Below, one piece after another: positions 10,654 through 21,943 of a stretch of DNA of 64,000 bases. The stretch is taken from NCBI GenBank assembly GCA_026119855.1, contig JAOWBW010000599.1, forward strand, positions 682,001-746,000. Reading direction: 5' to 3'. Numbering within the stretch: position 1 is the first letter of the stretch; every line of letters starts with the position of its first letter. The notes under the pieces were generated by a model, which was not told where the DNA came from, did not search any database, and saw nothing but the letters and a program-made list of their open reading frames with translations. The stretch comes from Campanula takesimana (lineage: Eukaryota; Streptophyta; Magnoliopsida; Asterales; Campanulaceae). The position numbers and the translations under genes are program-made.

Positions 10654-11618
10654 GATAAAAACTTGTGTGCACACATGCATGATCCGTCTCATCCATGAGA
10701 CGGGTCGGTTTTTGACCCGCCCGTCCGACCCACGAACCGGCTCCAGGACCCAGGGGTCGAACCTGCCACATGGCAGCCTCTCATAGGCCCATTTTTTTTT
10801 TTTTTGGTTTTTTTCGGTTTGTCAAAAGTAATAGTTACTATAACTTAATGTAATGACTGTATTCATATAAAGTAACAGTTTGTATACATAAAAATAATAT
10901 ATATATACAGAAAAGTAACAGTGTTTTTTTCTATGTTTTCTTCGTTTGCCAAAAGTAATACTTATTACAACTAAAATGTAACGAACGTGTTACTTATATG
11001 TAATAATGTTTATACATAATTGTAACACATATGTATAGAAAAAGTAATAATTCAACCATTTACATTTTTAGAGCTAAAAACACTTGATTAGTGTTACATG
11101 TAAAAGTATTACATTATCTATAGAAATATGTTATAATTTCTTTTATTAAAGTGTTACATTTACTTGTACAAACAATTACATTCATATATGAGTTGTTACT
11201 TTTCAAATGTTACTTTCTTTCAAAAAATTAAATCAAAATACACAATATTTTACATTTTTTCAAAAGCATTATTACATTTCAGTATAAATGATAATTACAT
11301 TTAGATATTGTTTGGGTTACATGTAATTATAGTTAGTATTACATTTGAAAAAATGGGTAAAACTTGCTTTTGTTTTTGTAAAACAGGTGTTACGTTTACT
11401 TATGAACAATGTTACTTTATATGTATACAGTCATTACATTAAGTTATGGTAACTATTACTTTTGGTGAACGGCTGAAAAGCCGAAAAAATAATATAAAAA
11501 CTATTTTTTTTTTTTGACCTCTGGGAGGCTGCCACGTGGCGGGTCATGCCCCATGGGTCATGGGTCGACCCGTCTCATGCATGAGACGGATCCCCTTGTT
11601 CTCATGGGAGACCACCTC
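10654..11618. mobile_element. Mutator-like foldback element with CGTCTCAT hairpins
   Basis: A perfect 9-bp duplication AAAAATATA flanks it (10645-10653 and 11619-11627), and B' near 35930 has the empty site. Each end contains a CCGTCTCATNNATGAGACGG hairpin. Inside that, long inverted arms begin with AAAAGTAATAGTTACTATAA, and the core is dense in GTTAC/GTAAC. It is 965 bp and non-coding. Same family: 29230-30003, 39177-40123 and the copy near 36015-37881. Confidence 0.85.
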
Positions 11619-11699
11619 AAAAATATATAAGCTTTATGATTTTATTTGAATTTAGGATATAGCTAAGGGCTTATAGTTTACATATCCATTAAGAGTACA

Positions 11700-12638
11700 G
11701 GTCATTTTTGACCAATGACTCGGAGACTTTTTTTTTTTTTTTGTGTGTGTGTGTGTTTTTTTGGTTTGCCAAAAGTAATAGTTACTATAACTAAATGTAA
11801 CAAACGTGTTATTTATATGTAATAGTTTGTATAAATAAAAGCAATACATATATACAGAAAAGTAACAATGTTTTTCTTTTATGTTTTTTTCATTTTCCAA
11901 AAGTAATACTTATTATAACTAAAGTGTAACGAACGTGTTACTTATATGTAACGATGTTTATACATAATTGTAACACATATATATAGAAAAGTAATAATTC
12001 AACCATTTACACTTCAGAACTAAAAACACTTGTGTTAGTAACATTGTGCGTAAAAATAAGAAATGAACAATTTTATAAATGAATGTTACATTTTACTTGT
12101 ATAATAACATTGTAAAACAGTTACGTTTACTTGTATAATAGTATATCCATATGTTTTCAAATAATAAGTTACAATGAGTTCAATTTATCATGATACATGT
12201 AAAAGTATTACATTATCTAAAAAAATCTGTTACAATTTCATCTACTAAAGTGTTATATTTACTTGTACAAATAATTACATTTATGTAATAACTAATAAGT
12301 TGTTATTTTTCAAATGTTACTTTCTTTCAAAAAATAAAATCAAAATACTCAAAATAAAAAATATTATGGAAAAACACTATTACATAGTATAACATAATTA
12401 CATTTAGTTATTGTTTGTGTTACACGTATTTATAGTTAGTATTACAGTTGAAAGATGAGTAAAATGAGCAATTTTTTTTTTTGTAAAACTGGTGTTACGT
12501 TTACTTATAAACAATGTTACTTTATTTATAAGTAACACATTTGTTACATTTAGTTATACTAAGTATTACTTTTGGCAAACGAAAAAAACAGTAAAAAAAT
12601 ATATATAAAAACGAAAAAAAAATATTCCTTGGGATTCT
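11700..12638. mobile_element. Truncated GTTAC-rich Mutator-like element
   Basis: The interior matches 36020-36945 and the same foldback family. It is cut at 12638 where repeat A' begins, so the right hairpin end seen in B' is absent. The left terminus is not clear in either copy. Confidence 0.6.
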
Positions 12639-14443
12639 GAACTATATTCCAGTTACAATCCTAAATCATAACAGTCGACGGTGGTGGTGGTGGTGGGGTT
12701 GCCTGACATAGACGTCGAGGTCATCGTGAGTCGTCTGCTTTGTTGAAATTCGTGAAATTTCAATAAACGATCTTATCGATCGTATTATAATTGTTAAGGG
12801 TGAGGTTAGCCAATCTATATAGTTCATCAATTTTACTCTCCAAGTTGATGCGGGATATATGAGTCTTCTTCAACAACAGATCGATTTTCTTTTAGCTGAT
12901 TTTCGAAACCCTATAGCTAGTTTAGAGAAATCACAGTGAGAAAATCTCATTTCTGAGAGAAGAGAAACCCAATGGACCCATTTGGGCTTCTTCCAGATCA
13001 GTCTCAAATTTGTTCGAATGGAGTTAAAATGACGAAAAAAGAGAATTCACAATGAGAAAATCTCACTTTTGAGAAATGATCATGCAAATATTGCAATCAG
13101 TTGAGCCGGATCCACGGAGTGATATCTGGATGCCTGTTAGCCTGAAATAGATGAACAAAGGTTAACTCAGCCGGGGCTTCACCGGCGAAGGCCCTCCGGC
13201 GGGAGAATGAGTTAGTCTGCTTAAGTATGAAATCTGGAGAGAAAGAATGAGGTTAGAGAGCTTAACCTTCCTCTAGCTGAATGAGGGCGCTATTTATACC
13301 CCAAGATCCATGCCTTGTCACCTAGATTCCTTCTTTGAACGTAGGGATTTGTACTTATCCACATCTCTGACTCACCATGTTTGTATTAGGGCAACGCTTC
13401 TAGAAGTCATCAATGGGCCTCATCGGAGAATTGGGCCTGGCCTCTTATTCCTCCGATCATGGTTGGGTCAGATACAAGTCCGAGCTCGTATGACCGAGCA
13501 AACATTCCGCGAAGTCCGACCTCGAGTCGGGTGTGTCCGCGGCACCGACAAAGGGGCCTTAATTCCGGTTATCGTGGTCAGCTCGGCCAAACGAGCTGAC
13601 AGTCAACAGAGACGATTTGGTCTTTGGAACCCTTGTTCGGTTCCTCTTGGTTACGATTTCCCAGCTCGGTTCAAACGAGCTAATGATACTCAGGTCTTGC
13701 CGGGTTGGTCCAGTATGTGATGCTCAGGTCGGGGCGTGCGAGGCCGGACATCCTGCCCGTTTCCTCAAGTCGGGTCGTTCCTTTCAAGAAAAGAGAAACC
13801 CGATGGAAGAATTTCAATTGATTCAAACTCAGAAAAGAGAAGATTGTTTATGTCTCTTAACCAATTGTTATTGAGCAACGTTAGGGGCACAAAATAAGGT
13901 CACAAAATGTTGCTCACAAAATGAGGTGACGATATTTTATTGGTTGCATCGATAATATATCCGCCACACTCTAATTAAAAACACTAATAAAATCATTACA
14001 CTTAGGATTTTGTGAGCTAGATTTTGTAACTTTTTTGTGCCCCTAGTATTATTCATTGTTGTTAATTTATAATAATAGTATTTTGAATGGTGATTGTAAT
14101 TGTTGTTGTTTGTGGTGGTGTTAGTAGCTGTGGTGGCGATGGTGGTTGAATGGTGGGGAGACGGTGGTGATGGGGAGATGGTGGCTTGTTGGTGATATTC
14201 AGTAACAACAAAATATTAAATTAATGGAAGGATGACTTTTTGTAAAAAAGAAAATAAATATCGACAATTAAAAAATATCACTAGTTCATGGACCTATTTA
14301 AAATCTACAACCTTTGAAATTACCCCATTAAATTTGGTCATCTGCTATGCACATGACCATTTAACAAGGAATTTTTTTGGCCGAAGTTAGTACTACTGAC
14401 TATGAATGTAATATGATGAGTTGGATGTATTGGTTGCCAAAAA
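12639..14443. repeat. Repeat A', right copy
   Basis: It is nearly identical to 4212-6018. Beyond its right edge the sequence runs on without a recognisable boundary motif, whereas the left copy switches into B. The order A-B-A' suggests a recent rearrangement rather than transposition: the ends are not TG/CA and have no clear target duplication. Confidence 0.9.
13873..14054. mobile_element. 182-bp Mutator-type MITE, copied with A'
   Basis: This is the same element as 5448-5629, duplicated together with repeat A rather than inserted separately. Confidence 0.75.
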
Positions 14444-14890
14444 TGAATTGAGTGAACAAATTCACAAAATGTGAAGAGTTGAGTGATTATGTGCATTTTT
14501 CTCTAAAAATAATAATAAAAGTTGTGCATATTAAAAAATAAGGCTTATCAGTAGGGATGACAATTTTACCGAACCCGACCCTTATCCGAGACAATCCGGC
14601 CCGGGATGGGTGGGTTTGATAACAACTTTCCAAAACCCGGCGGGTTCGGCAGCTTCAAGAGATCCGCCCGTATCCGACCCGAATAGTATTTATATTAGGC
14701 TATTTACTATTTTACCCTTACTTTCAATCATTAGTACTCCTCTAACATTGTATCTCAAGTAGTCAAGTGAGCGAGAGCGACTACGTACTGTCTTCAATTC
14801 TTAGGGTTTTCAAACCCGCCGTTACTGCCTAGAGAGAGAGAGAGAGAGGGCGACGCCGACCTTGGTCGATTAAACAGAGCGACGAATCGA

Positions 14891-14944
14891 TGATCCAGCC
14901 TCCAAGGTTACTCCGGCCACCACCGGTTACCCCGCAGTCCAAGG
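14891..14944 (+). pseudogene. Exon-like captured gene fragment
   Basis: An ATG at 14891 opens a short proline-rich frame (MIQPPRLLRPPPV and on) that runs to CAAG followed by GTAAGT at 14943. It is preceded by a leader-like stretch with a GA repeat. This looks like the first exon of a plant gene carried inside the hAT element, but the gene is not recognised and the frame is short. Confidence 0.4.
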
Positions 14945-14980
14945 TAAGTATTCGATTTTCAAGAATTGTTCTTTAGTTTC

Positions 14981-15847
14981 TGTTGGGAGATTTCCTTTTA
15001 CCAATCCAATCCAATCCAATTCAATTCAATGAGTATACCAAACAAAAGCGGAAGCGTATCTTAATTAGTTAACGGAAAACTTGATTAATCCGTTAAGGAT
15101 TGAGCGGAAGCCTTAAACAAGCCTAGGATTGATCTTCCAATTGATCCGTGTACTCCATTTGATAGTCTCTCTATTGAAGGGATACGAGAGTCTAGAGTAG
15201 GATACGTTCAATTGGGGACCCGACCCCTATATATAGTTATAACACATCCGTTAGCAAGAGTCACATCCGTTAGGATGAAATGATGCCTCCATTAATAGTA
15301 TTTACAAATAGGCCCTTCATCTATTTGTAAATACAATCTGGTCTTTATACATTTACACAATAAACCCCATACTTATAAAAGATGACTTAAGGCCCCTTAA
15401 CTTTAGTAGATCACTTTAAGTAGACCCAACTAACTTTATAATAATATGTTCTACGCGATTTAATCCATAGTTCACATACGTCTGCATGCCTAAATACTTT
15501 ATTATTATATTTGTACAACAATGTATTGTCTAGGGATGGCCAAAACCGGTTCCGGTTTGGAACCGCCGGTATCGGTTCGGCAAAAGAGTGACCCTGAACC
15601 GGCCCGCACTTACCCCGGTTCCGGTTCCGGTTTGGCACAATCCGGTTCCGGTCCGGTTCCAGTCCCCCCCTTTAAAATTATTGAAAAACAAGGGATTTTC
15701 GGTCCGGTTACGGTCCTGTTCGGCATATATGTGACCCTGAACCGGCCCGGATGCCTTGCGGTTCCGGTTCGTCCGGTTCCGGGCTTTTCCGGTTCGGTTC
15801 CGGTCCGGTTTGACCATCCCTAGTATTCTCCACAAAAATTTCCAACA
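14981..15847. mobile_element. Candidate solo LTR
   Basis: It starts TGTTGGGAGATTT and ends AAATTTCCAACA, an inverted pair typical of copia LTRs, with TATATATAG near 15224. No coding region or primer-binding site follows. The flanking 5-mers (GTTTC and ATCGG) do not match, so the boundaries are tentative. Confidence 0.45.
15531..15822. mobile_element. hAT MITE rich in CCGGTTCCGG
   Basis: Ends TAGGGATGGCCAAA / TTTGACCATCCCTA are flanked by 8-bp duplications GTATTGTC (15523-15530) and GTATTCTC (15823-15830), one mismatch. The interior repeats GGTTCCGGTT in both orientations. Open frames here are low-complexity by-products. Confidence 0.8.
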
Positions 15848-15945
15848 ATCGGCCTTTTTCCGGAAAAATAAGATAAATTGCGCAATCTTTCATTTAACAA
15901 AATTGCATTTCTCCATCCACAACCTCCTTTCTTGGATTAAGGATA

Positions 15946-16127
15946 GAATAATACTAGAGGCACAAAAAGGTCACAAAATCTCACTCACAAAATCCTAGGT
16001 GTAGTGATCTTATTGGTGTTTTTAATTAGAGTGTGGCGGGTCCAACATCGCTACAACCAATAAAATATCGCCACCTCATTATGTGAGCATGATTTTGTGA
16101 CTTTGTTTTGTGCCCCTAGCATTGCTC
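15946..16127. mobile_element. 182-bp Mutator-type MITE
   Basis: Same family and exact length as 5448-5629 and 17035-17216, in inverse orientation. The flanks TTAAGGATA and TTAGGATAG are a 9-bp duplication with one shifted base. Confidence 0.75.
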
Positions 16128-16284
16128 TTAGGATAGAACGTCTTAATATACCATTTTTAGCTGTTTCCCACACGACCTTCTATAGTACTATCATCCAAAT
16201 TAAAAGAGAGAGAGAGAGAGAGGCCCAAGAAACAGATCCCTGAATCTTTTACCAAAAAGTTCGAATCTCTGATTCTTAATCGAA

Positions 16285-16286
<2 letters not shown>

Positions 16287-16349
<63 letters not shown>
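16287..16349. repeat. GA dinucleotide microsatellite
   Basis: About 31 GA units without interruption. A shorter GA run lies at 16206-16223. A length polymorphism is likely. Confidence 0.9.
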
Positions 16350-16353
<4 letters not shown>

Positions 16354-16670
16354 TAGCGTTTGAATTTGGTAGAACTCTTTTATACGATTGAATGGATTTA
16401 CAGAGCATCCAAAGACAATTGAGCTTCTGTCTATTTTGTAAACGCTAAAAAAAATAAACTGGGCAGCCGGGCGGATACGGATTTACCCATCGTCGGATAC
16501 GGACGGGTTCGGTACAAGCTACGGTTGTCTCGGGACGGATACGGGTTTTGCAATATCCGGACCGTATTCGACCCGTTGCCATCCCTACTTATCAGCAACA
16601 TTTTACATAATGAAAGTGCATTTATTAAACTGAGACTTAAAAAATAAATACTAATTTTTATGATTTACTA

Positions 16671-16841
16671 ACCAACTTGAAGTTTGACTAACATTTTATG
16701 CTAAATTATTAATCTCCATAAAAAATTTTAAAAAATTACTAAATTAGTAATAGAAACATTATCAATAACTATTTTTAAATTTTTATGGAGATAAATTATT
16801 TAGCATAAAATTTTAGTCAAAGTTCAAGCAGGTTTGACCAA
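16671..16841. repeat. AT-rich foldback, probable MITE
   Basis: The left arm around CTTGAAGTTTGACTAACATT pairs with the right arm around TTTTAGTCAAAGTTCAAG. A GGGACGGAAGGAG motif just outside (near 16858) resembles a Stowaway end, but the opposite terminus is not clear. Confidence 0.4.
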
Positions 16842-17034
16842 AAGTGCCCATTAGTGTGGGACGGAAGGAGGTCAAAGAACACCCTGCATTGATGGGTGGT
16901 GAGGTCCCATATTGACTATCTCCAAATTTTTCCGAAAATTATTGAATTTCAATTAACTGGAAAAAAGAAATGTCTCCTAGCAAAGCAAGTTGCCCTGGGA
17001 CGGAGGGAGTATTTGGTTTGGTAGAGAGGGAACA

Positions 17035-17216
17035 GAGCAATGCTAGGGGCACAAAATAAAGTCACAAAATCTTGCTCACAACATGAGGTGACGATATTTT
17101 ATTGGTTGCATCGATAATAGACCTGCCACACTCTAATTAAAAACACCAATAAAATCTTGACACCTAAGATTTTGTGAGCATGTTTTTGTGACTTTTTTGT
17201 ACCCCTAGTATTATTC
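17035..17216. mobile_element. 182-bp Mutator-type MITE
   Basis: Ends GAGCAATGCTAGGGGCAC and, reversed, GAATAATACTAGGGGTAC. The 9-bp duplications are GAGGGAACA (17026-17034) and GAGGGAATA (17217-17225). Confidence 0.8.
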
Positions 17217-17369
17217 GAGGGAATATCTTATATAAAAATGATAAAATTGGTTAGAGGCCTCCGCAGATAGCAGAAAGGCCCAATAAGCGTTTTATGATGA
17301 CAGCCCAGTTTCTCTATTTCCTTTTTCATTTCTTGAGAATTTTCTAGCCCTTTAGTTTTAATGAATGGT

Positions 17370-18100
17370 AAGGTTGTAAATGGTCTGGGTTAGTTTGTTT
17401 TGGACAATTTACAGAGACTGAACCATTACTTATCAGTTTAGATCAAACTGAATTATGAAAAAGTTCAAATCGAACTAAATCACACTGCAATAGTTTGGTT
17501 CGAATTGCGGTTTGGATCATGATTCAAAGTAGTTTCAAACCACAATTCAAACCATGGTTTAGACCGCAAGTCAATATCAAACTTTATTTAAAAAATTAGT
17601 GATCACAGAGGAAGACTGAGGGGTGTCAGAGGAAGAGCGAGGGATGTGAGAGAATGATTTGAAGAAAGAAGACAAAAGAAGAAGGAGACTAAAGAAGGAG
17701 AACAACAAAGGGAATATAACGCACTACACAATGTCAACAGTGGAAAGAACTTGGTTAACTATGTGTCTCGATCAAGATAAAAAAAGCAGATGACATGAAT
17801 ATTGAATAAGCGCAAATGAGAGTTAGGATGATTATAAGGTAATGTAGGTTTATTGATCCAACTGTTAATATTACTCAGCATACAAATTTATGGTTAATAT
17901 ATGCGTTCTAACGATTTGGTCTAACGGTTCAGTCTGTGATTCTATTTGGCGGTTTCAAACCGCAATTTGGCTTGCTTTGATTCGGTCGTGGTTTGGAAGG
18001 GTCAGACCACAACCCTAACTGAACTATGTAATGGAATCAAACCACTCACGCTTAGAACCGAACCAAATCACATGATTCGATTGATTCGGTGTCAACTCCC
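17370..18100. repeat. Possible decayed hAT element with GGTTTGGTTCG motifs
   Basis: Both margins are filled with inverted variants of GGTTTGGATC and AACCGCAATTC, as in plant hAT MITEs. The middle is unremarkable. Termini and target duplication could not be fixed. Confidence 0.3.
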
Positions 18101-18454
18101 AATTTAAAGAATGATTGAACAAGACTAAGCATTTACTGAAGATTTTTTTAGCTGCATTGCAATTTGACTATAGTGCTCTCAAATTTATACTCTTTTTGAT
18201 TTAAAATAAATATGTTTTGGAAGCTAAATATTAATTTTAAAAGTTTTTATTTCAGACTTTAATCCTAATGAATAAGAGGAAATTAACTAATAAAGATATT
18301 TTTGATACTTATTTTATAAAGAGTAATAATCGCAAGTCTTTTTATTTTTGAAGCAAATAATCACATTTCTAACAATATATACAAACGTCTAAAAAAGATG
18401 CTTAAGGATAAGACCCATAACATTTTCTTCTTTTGCCCTCTAAGAAAAAAAATA

Positions 18455-18712
18455 CTCCCTCTGTCCCTAAATGAGTGTCCAAATTTCATTTTAAGGGACA
18501 CTGAAAATCTCAACTTTTTGAACAATTTGGTAACAACGATTCATATATAATCTTGTAATCTCCTTTCCAAACCTTTAGTTTTGCACGTATAAAGAAACCG
18601 GTGAAATTTTTTTCGAAAAAAAACGTTTAGGGAGAAAGTTATGTTAAAAAAAGACACTCATTTAGGGACAAAAGTTTTTTGAAAATGGACACTCATTTAG
18701 AGACGGAGGGAG
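18455..18712. mobile_element. Stowaway MITE, 258 bp family
   Basis: Ends CTCCCTCTGTCCCTAAATG / CATTTAGAGACGGAGGGAG with TA on both sides. It is the same family as 29348-29606 and 33260-33518. Confidence 0.85.
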
Positions 18713-19572
18713 TACCTTCTTTTTTTCTTTCCATAATTGGAAAGACATAGTATATGCCATTTGTAGTGAGCGTAGTCTTCATAATAATAACAATGATAAT
18801 AATATGGTTATTTATATTATTATTATTATTATCATTACTAAATGTGATTTGGATTGCTCCTTACACTTGAAGGGCCCTAGTATTTCATCGTATATCAGTT
18901 AATACATTAATAAATTCAATAATAAATCATAAATTTTACTTTAGTTTTTTTTTTTTTTTGTGTGGATAGGGTCGAACTAGAATATTGACCTTTAATAATG
19001 ATCATTAAATTAATAATTAGCTTTATAGAAAGACTTATGGTCCCAATTCCCTTTCTTTTATTAGTATAAATCATAGCCATCATTAGAAAAATGGTTAATC
19101 TCATTTTATTATTTCAAAATTTACAAGTTGTATCACTTAAGAGGCCATAGTTTCCTTTTTCTCATATTAGGGCCTGGACTATCATTCTTGTATCAATTTG
19201 AAGCCTAGACAAATATTTCGTTAAATTTTAGACGGAGGATTGACATATGTTATACAATACTTATTTATCTCGGGTGTTTAGTCTTTTTTACATTGTACAT
19301 TGCCATTGTGAAGATGTGATCAATCATATTTCATGTGAAATGTAATTAACTTCTAGATATTGATTTGTATAGCCAACAAATGTTGTCAAAAAACTTGGGG
19401 ATAAAAGTGTCCAGCAAACCCTTGTCCACTTTATAGAACCCACCCCAAATTTCAGTCATTGCGTTTTTTTTTTTAACAACTTTCAGATTGTTGTAAAAAG
19501 CACAATCTCTCTATCATATTTCACTCGATATAAATTGTTAACTTCCTTGGACCGCATTCTCGAGTCTCGAGT
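18713..19572. other. AT-rich stretch, nothing recognised
   Basis: There are ATT/AAT microsatellite runs near 18780-18840 and an A/T homopolymer near 18945. No gene or bounded element was found. Confidence 0.5.
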
Positions 19573-19577
19573 TATGA

Positions 19578-21863
19578 TGTCACAACCCGAAACCCCGTCT
19601 CTATTTTTTAGTATAAATAATTATTTATTTGTTTGTTTACTTGCTTAACTGTTCATTTAAGTAATTATTTAATTAAAAGTTTAGGTGTGCATTTTGTGTG
19701 TTATAATACTTTATGCCTAGCATTTAATTGATTTTGTGCTAGTATAGAATTGTTGGGTCTTAATTGGTAGTAGGAAGTATTAGTTTTTGGTGTAAGTAGT
19801 AGTGGAGGGGGCTGAGTGTAAGTTTTTGAATTATTCACCTTCTCCCTCACCTCACCTTACCTCCCTCCCTCAATCACTCCTCATTCTCAGAAATTTCTCT
19901 CTCTCTCCTTGGGCATTGAAGGTAAAACTCTCTTCTTCCTTCTCTCTTCATTTCATTCATCTTCCCCCCATTTCCTCTCATTGTTCGTGTTGTACCAAAT
20001 GTCTAGATCGTCGCTAGGTTCGTGGGAAGCTCATTAGAAGTTGATTTGGTTGAGTTTGGATTCCTTTGAGGTAAGTTACTAAGCCCCCCTTTAGCTTAAA
20101 ATTGGTCATTTATGTTTTGTGTGAACATTGGATGATGAATTAATGCTTAGTTGTGAACTTAAATGTTGATTTGTACCTTTGATCATCTTTTGTGAATTTT
20201 GGGAAATGTTGAGCTTTAAACCTTGAATTGGGTCCTTAGTTGATGTTGTTTGAGTTCTTGTAGACTTCTATGTCATGTTGGGTACTTGTGTATGCAAATA
20301 GAAAGGTTGAATTAGTGGGGTGTAAAGTTGGGTTGATTTGGGTAAGAACTTTGGGGAAGAACCCAGGAGTTTCTGCAGATTTCTCTGTGCGTCGAAGGAG
20401 GCGCGCGCTTCCTCTGGAATGAGGCGCGCGCACCCTCAATCTTTCTTTTGGCTATGTCCTTCTGGTCTAAGGAGGCGTGCGCATCCCCTTTGGGAAGGCG
20501 TGCGCATCCGCGCTTCCCATTTGATTAAGGTTCCTTCTGATATCAGGAGGCGTGCGCACCCCCTTGGTATGAGGCGCGCGCTTCCCCTCCCCTGTTCTGA
20601 TAATTTCTCGTTTCTCGTTCAATCTTCGGTAAGTCATAACTTCCTCACCCGGACTCCGTTTTAGTTGTGTAAGCTATCGTTTTAAAGCTCCTTTTGAGTA
20701 CTCCGAGATGAGCGGGTTTATTAAATGAAATGTCTAAGTATTGGTTGGGAGTGTTGGTTTGGGTCCGTTTGTGATCATGTTTGTAATGTGTTAAGGTGTG
20801 TAACCACTGTGCTCTTTTTGAGTAACTTCAAGTGTGATGTTGTATTGATTGATCTCTTCATGAGAATTAGTTTGAATCCTTTGTGATGAATTTGGCTTGG
20901 TTCCCTACTTTGGAATCAATGCCCCGTTGTTGTTTCAAGCAAGTATTTATTACTATGTGCTTGTATAGAGTCCAGCTGGCATTGTTGTGTTTGTTTTGGG
21001 CAGTGATGTATATTATAATGGCACGAGCCGAGTCCAGTATAATGTACTTCACTGGTAACCCAGTTTCCCCATGTTCAGTGGCCTTGAGTGGGATGCCCCT
21101 TCCCGTGATCGTGGTTGGGATGAGCTAGCTCTTATGGTGAGTATTCTAGCTATTGGCTTGGGGGTATGACTTTGTGTTATTTCCCCCACTACTGGTTGTT
21201 GTTGTTACTTGGTTCCGGAACCGGCTTCAGCTCGTTCATGCTGCTCAACGGACTCTTCTCAAAGGATGGTGTTCCGTTTATAGAACCTTGGCTCAGTATC
21301 CACTTATGAGTGTTTATTTCCGCATTATGTGTTATGTGATGAGTGGACTGTATCTTTTGTGTTATATGCATATGTGAATGCCTATTAATTGCTCCTGTGT
21401 GATTATCATGTTGGCATGAAATGTAGTTGCATATTAGTAGCTTACTGAGATTTTATCTCACCCCTTATTTGTTTACTGTTTTAGATAAGGGCGTGCATCT
21501 GGGATAGGTCACTTATCACAAGGGAGGCGTCGAGGTGGTAATTTCTTTTGGGGTATGTTTGTAAAGGCTACATTATGTAAATGTATAACCTTAATGGGTA
21601 GTGTATCCGTGACTTGATCTTGTAACACCTATTTTGGATAATGTTGGTGTTCACTCTTTTGTATAAGTTAATGTAGGCCTTCGCGCCAAGTATTTTAGTT
21701 GTGAAAGTTATTTGAAAGTTAAGTGGAGGTTTTGCACTCCAAAGTGGATTTCGTTTATCTTTATGATAGTTTTCGAAAAGTTTTTGTTAAATGTGATTTA
21801 TGACGTCTTCCGTGCGCGTCCCGAGATTGGGGCCATGTAGGACCACGGGTACGGGGCGCGACA
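19578..21863 (+). repeat. 5' LTR of the Tekay-type element
   Basis: Starts TGTCACAACCC and ends GGGGCGCGACA. It has the same length as the 3' LTR with no gaps. It contains a CG-rich cluster (20400-20581). Short open frames inside both LTRs are coincidental. Confidence 0.95.
20400..20581 (+). repeat. Six GGCGYGCGC motifs in the LTR
   Basis: Copies start at 20400, 20423, 20474, 20497, 20549 and 20573. Three are GGCGCGCGC and three GGCGTGCGC, in pairs about 23-24 bp apart. The same array is present in the 3' LTR at 27307-27488. It stands out against AT-rich surroundings. Confidence 0.85.
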
Positions 21864-21865
21864 GT

Positions 21866-21877
21866 TGGTATCAGAGC
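21866..21877 (+). promoter_or_regulatory. Primer-binding site, initiator Met tRNA
   Basis: TGGTATCAGAGC lies two bases after the 5' LTR. It is complementary to the 3' end of plant initiator methionine tRNA and primes minus-strand DNA synthesis. Confidence 0.95.
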
Positions 21878-21943
21878 TAGGTTGTAGATAGTCTAGAGTG
21901 ACTAAAGGACCTAGGAGGGTAATCGAGTATGGAGTGAGTAACG

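Larger units (their letters stand above)
6020..12638. repeat. Segment B, paralogue of 32331-36945
   Basis: Sequence is collinear with B' over the whole length, with roughly 1-2 percent substitutions in the parts compared by eye. B holds three insertions missing from B': a SINE (8382-8549) and two Mutator-like elements (9159-10241, 10654-11618). It lacks one present in B' (33260-33518). With insertions and duplications removed, both copies are about 4.35-4.4 kb. B is bounded on both sides by repeat A. Confidence 0.85.
14552..16587. mobile_element. hAT-type element carrying a gene-like insert and nested elements
   Basis: Ends TAGGGATGACAA (left) and, reversed, TAGGGATGGCAA (right) are flanked by an exact 8-bp duplication CTTATCAG (14544-14551 and 16588-16595). 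It is 2036 bp with no transposase. It contains an exon-like segment with a splice donor (14891-14944), a candidate solo LTR (14981-15847), a second hAT MITE (15531-15822), a Mutator MITE (15946-16127) and long GA microsatellites. It appears to be a non-autonomous hAT that picked up host sequence and then collected later insertions. Confidence 0.8.

Noticed and set aside
4212..14443. A-B-A' as an LTR retrotransposon with 1.8-kb LTRs
   Set aside because: The repeats do not start TG or end CA, there is no primer site or polypurine tract next to them, B has a collinear copy without A, and only a weak GAATT match flanks the whole.
15411..15893. Overlapping 60-100 codon frames on both strands rich in Gly, Arg, Asn and Pro
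   Set aside because: They are translations of the CCGGTTCCGG repeats of a hAT MITE.
19802..21377. Several frames of 60-108 codons in the Tekay-type LTR, repeated in the 3' LTR
   Set aside because: They recur only because the LTRs are duplicated, and none shows a domain. They are treated as LTR sequence.
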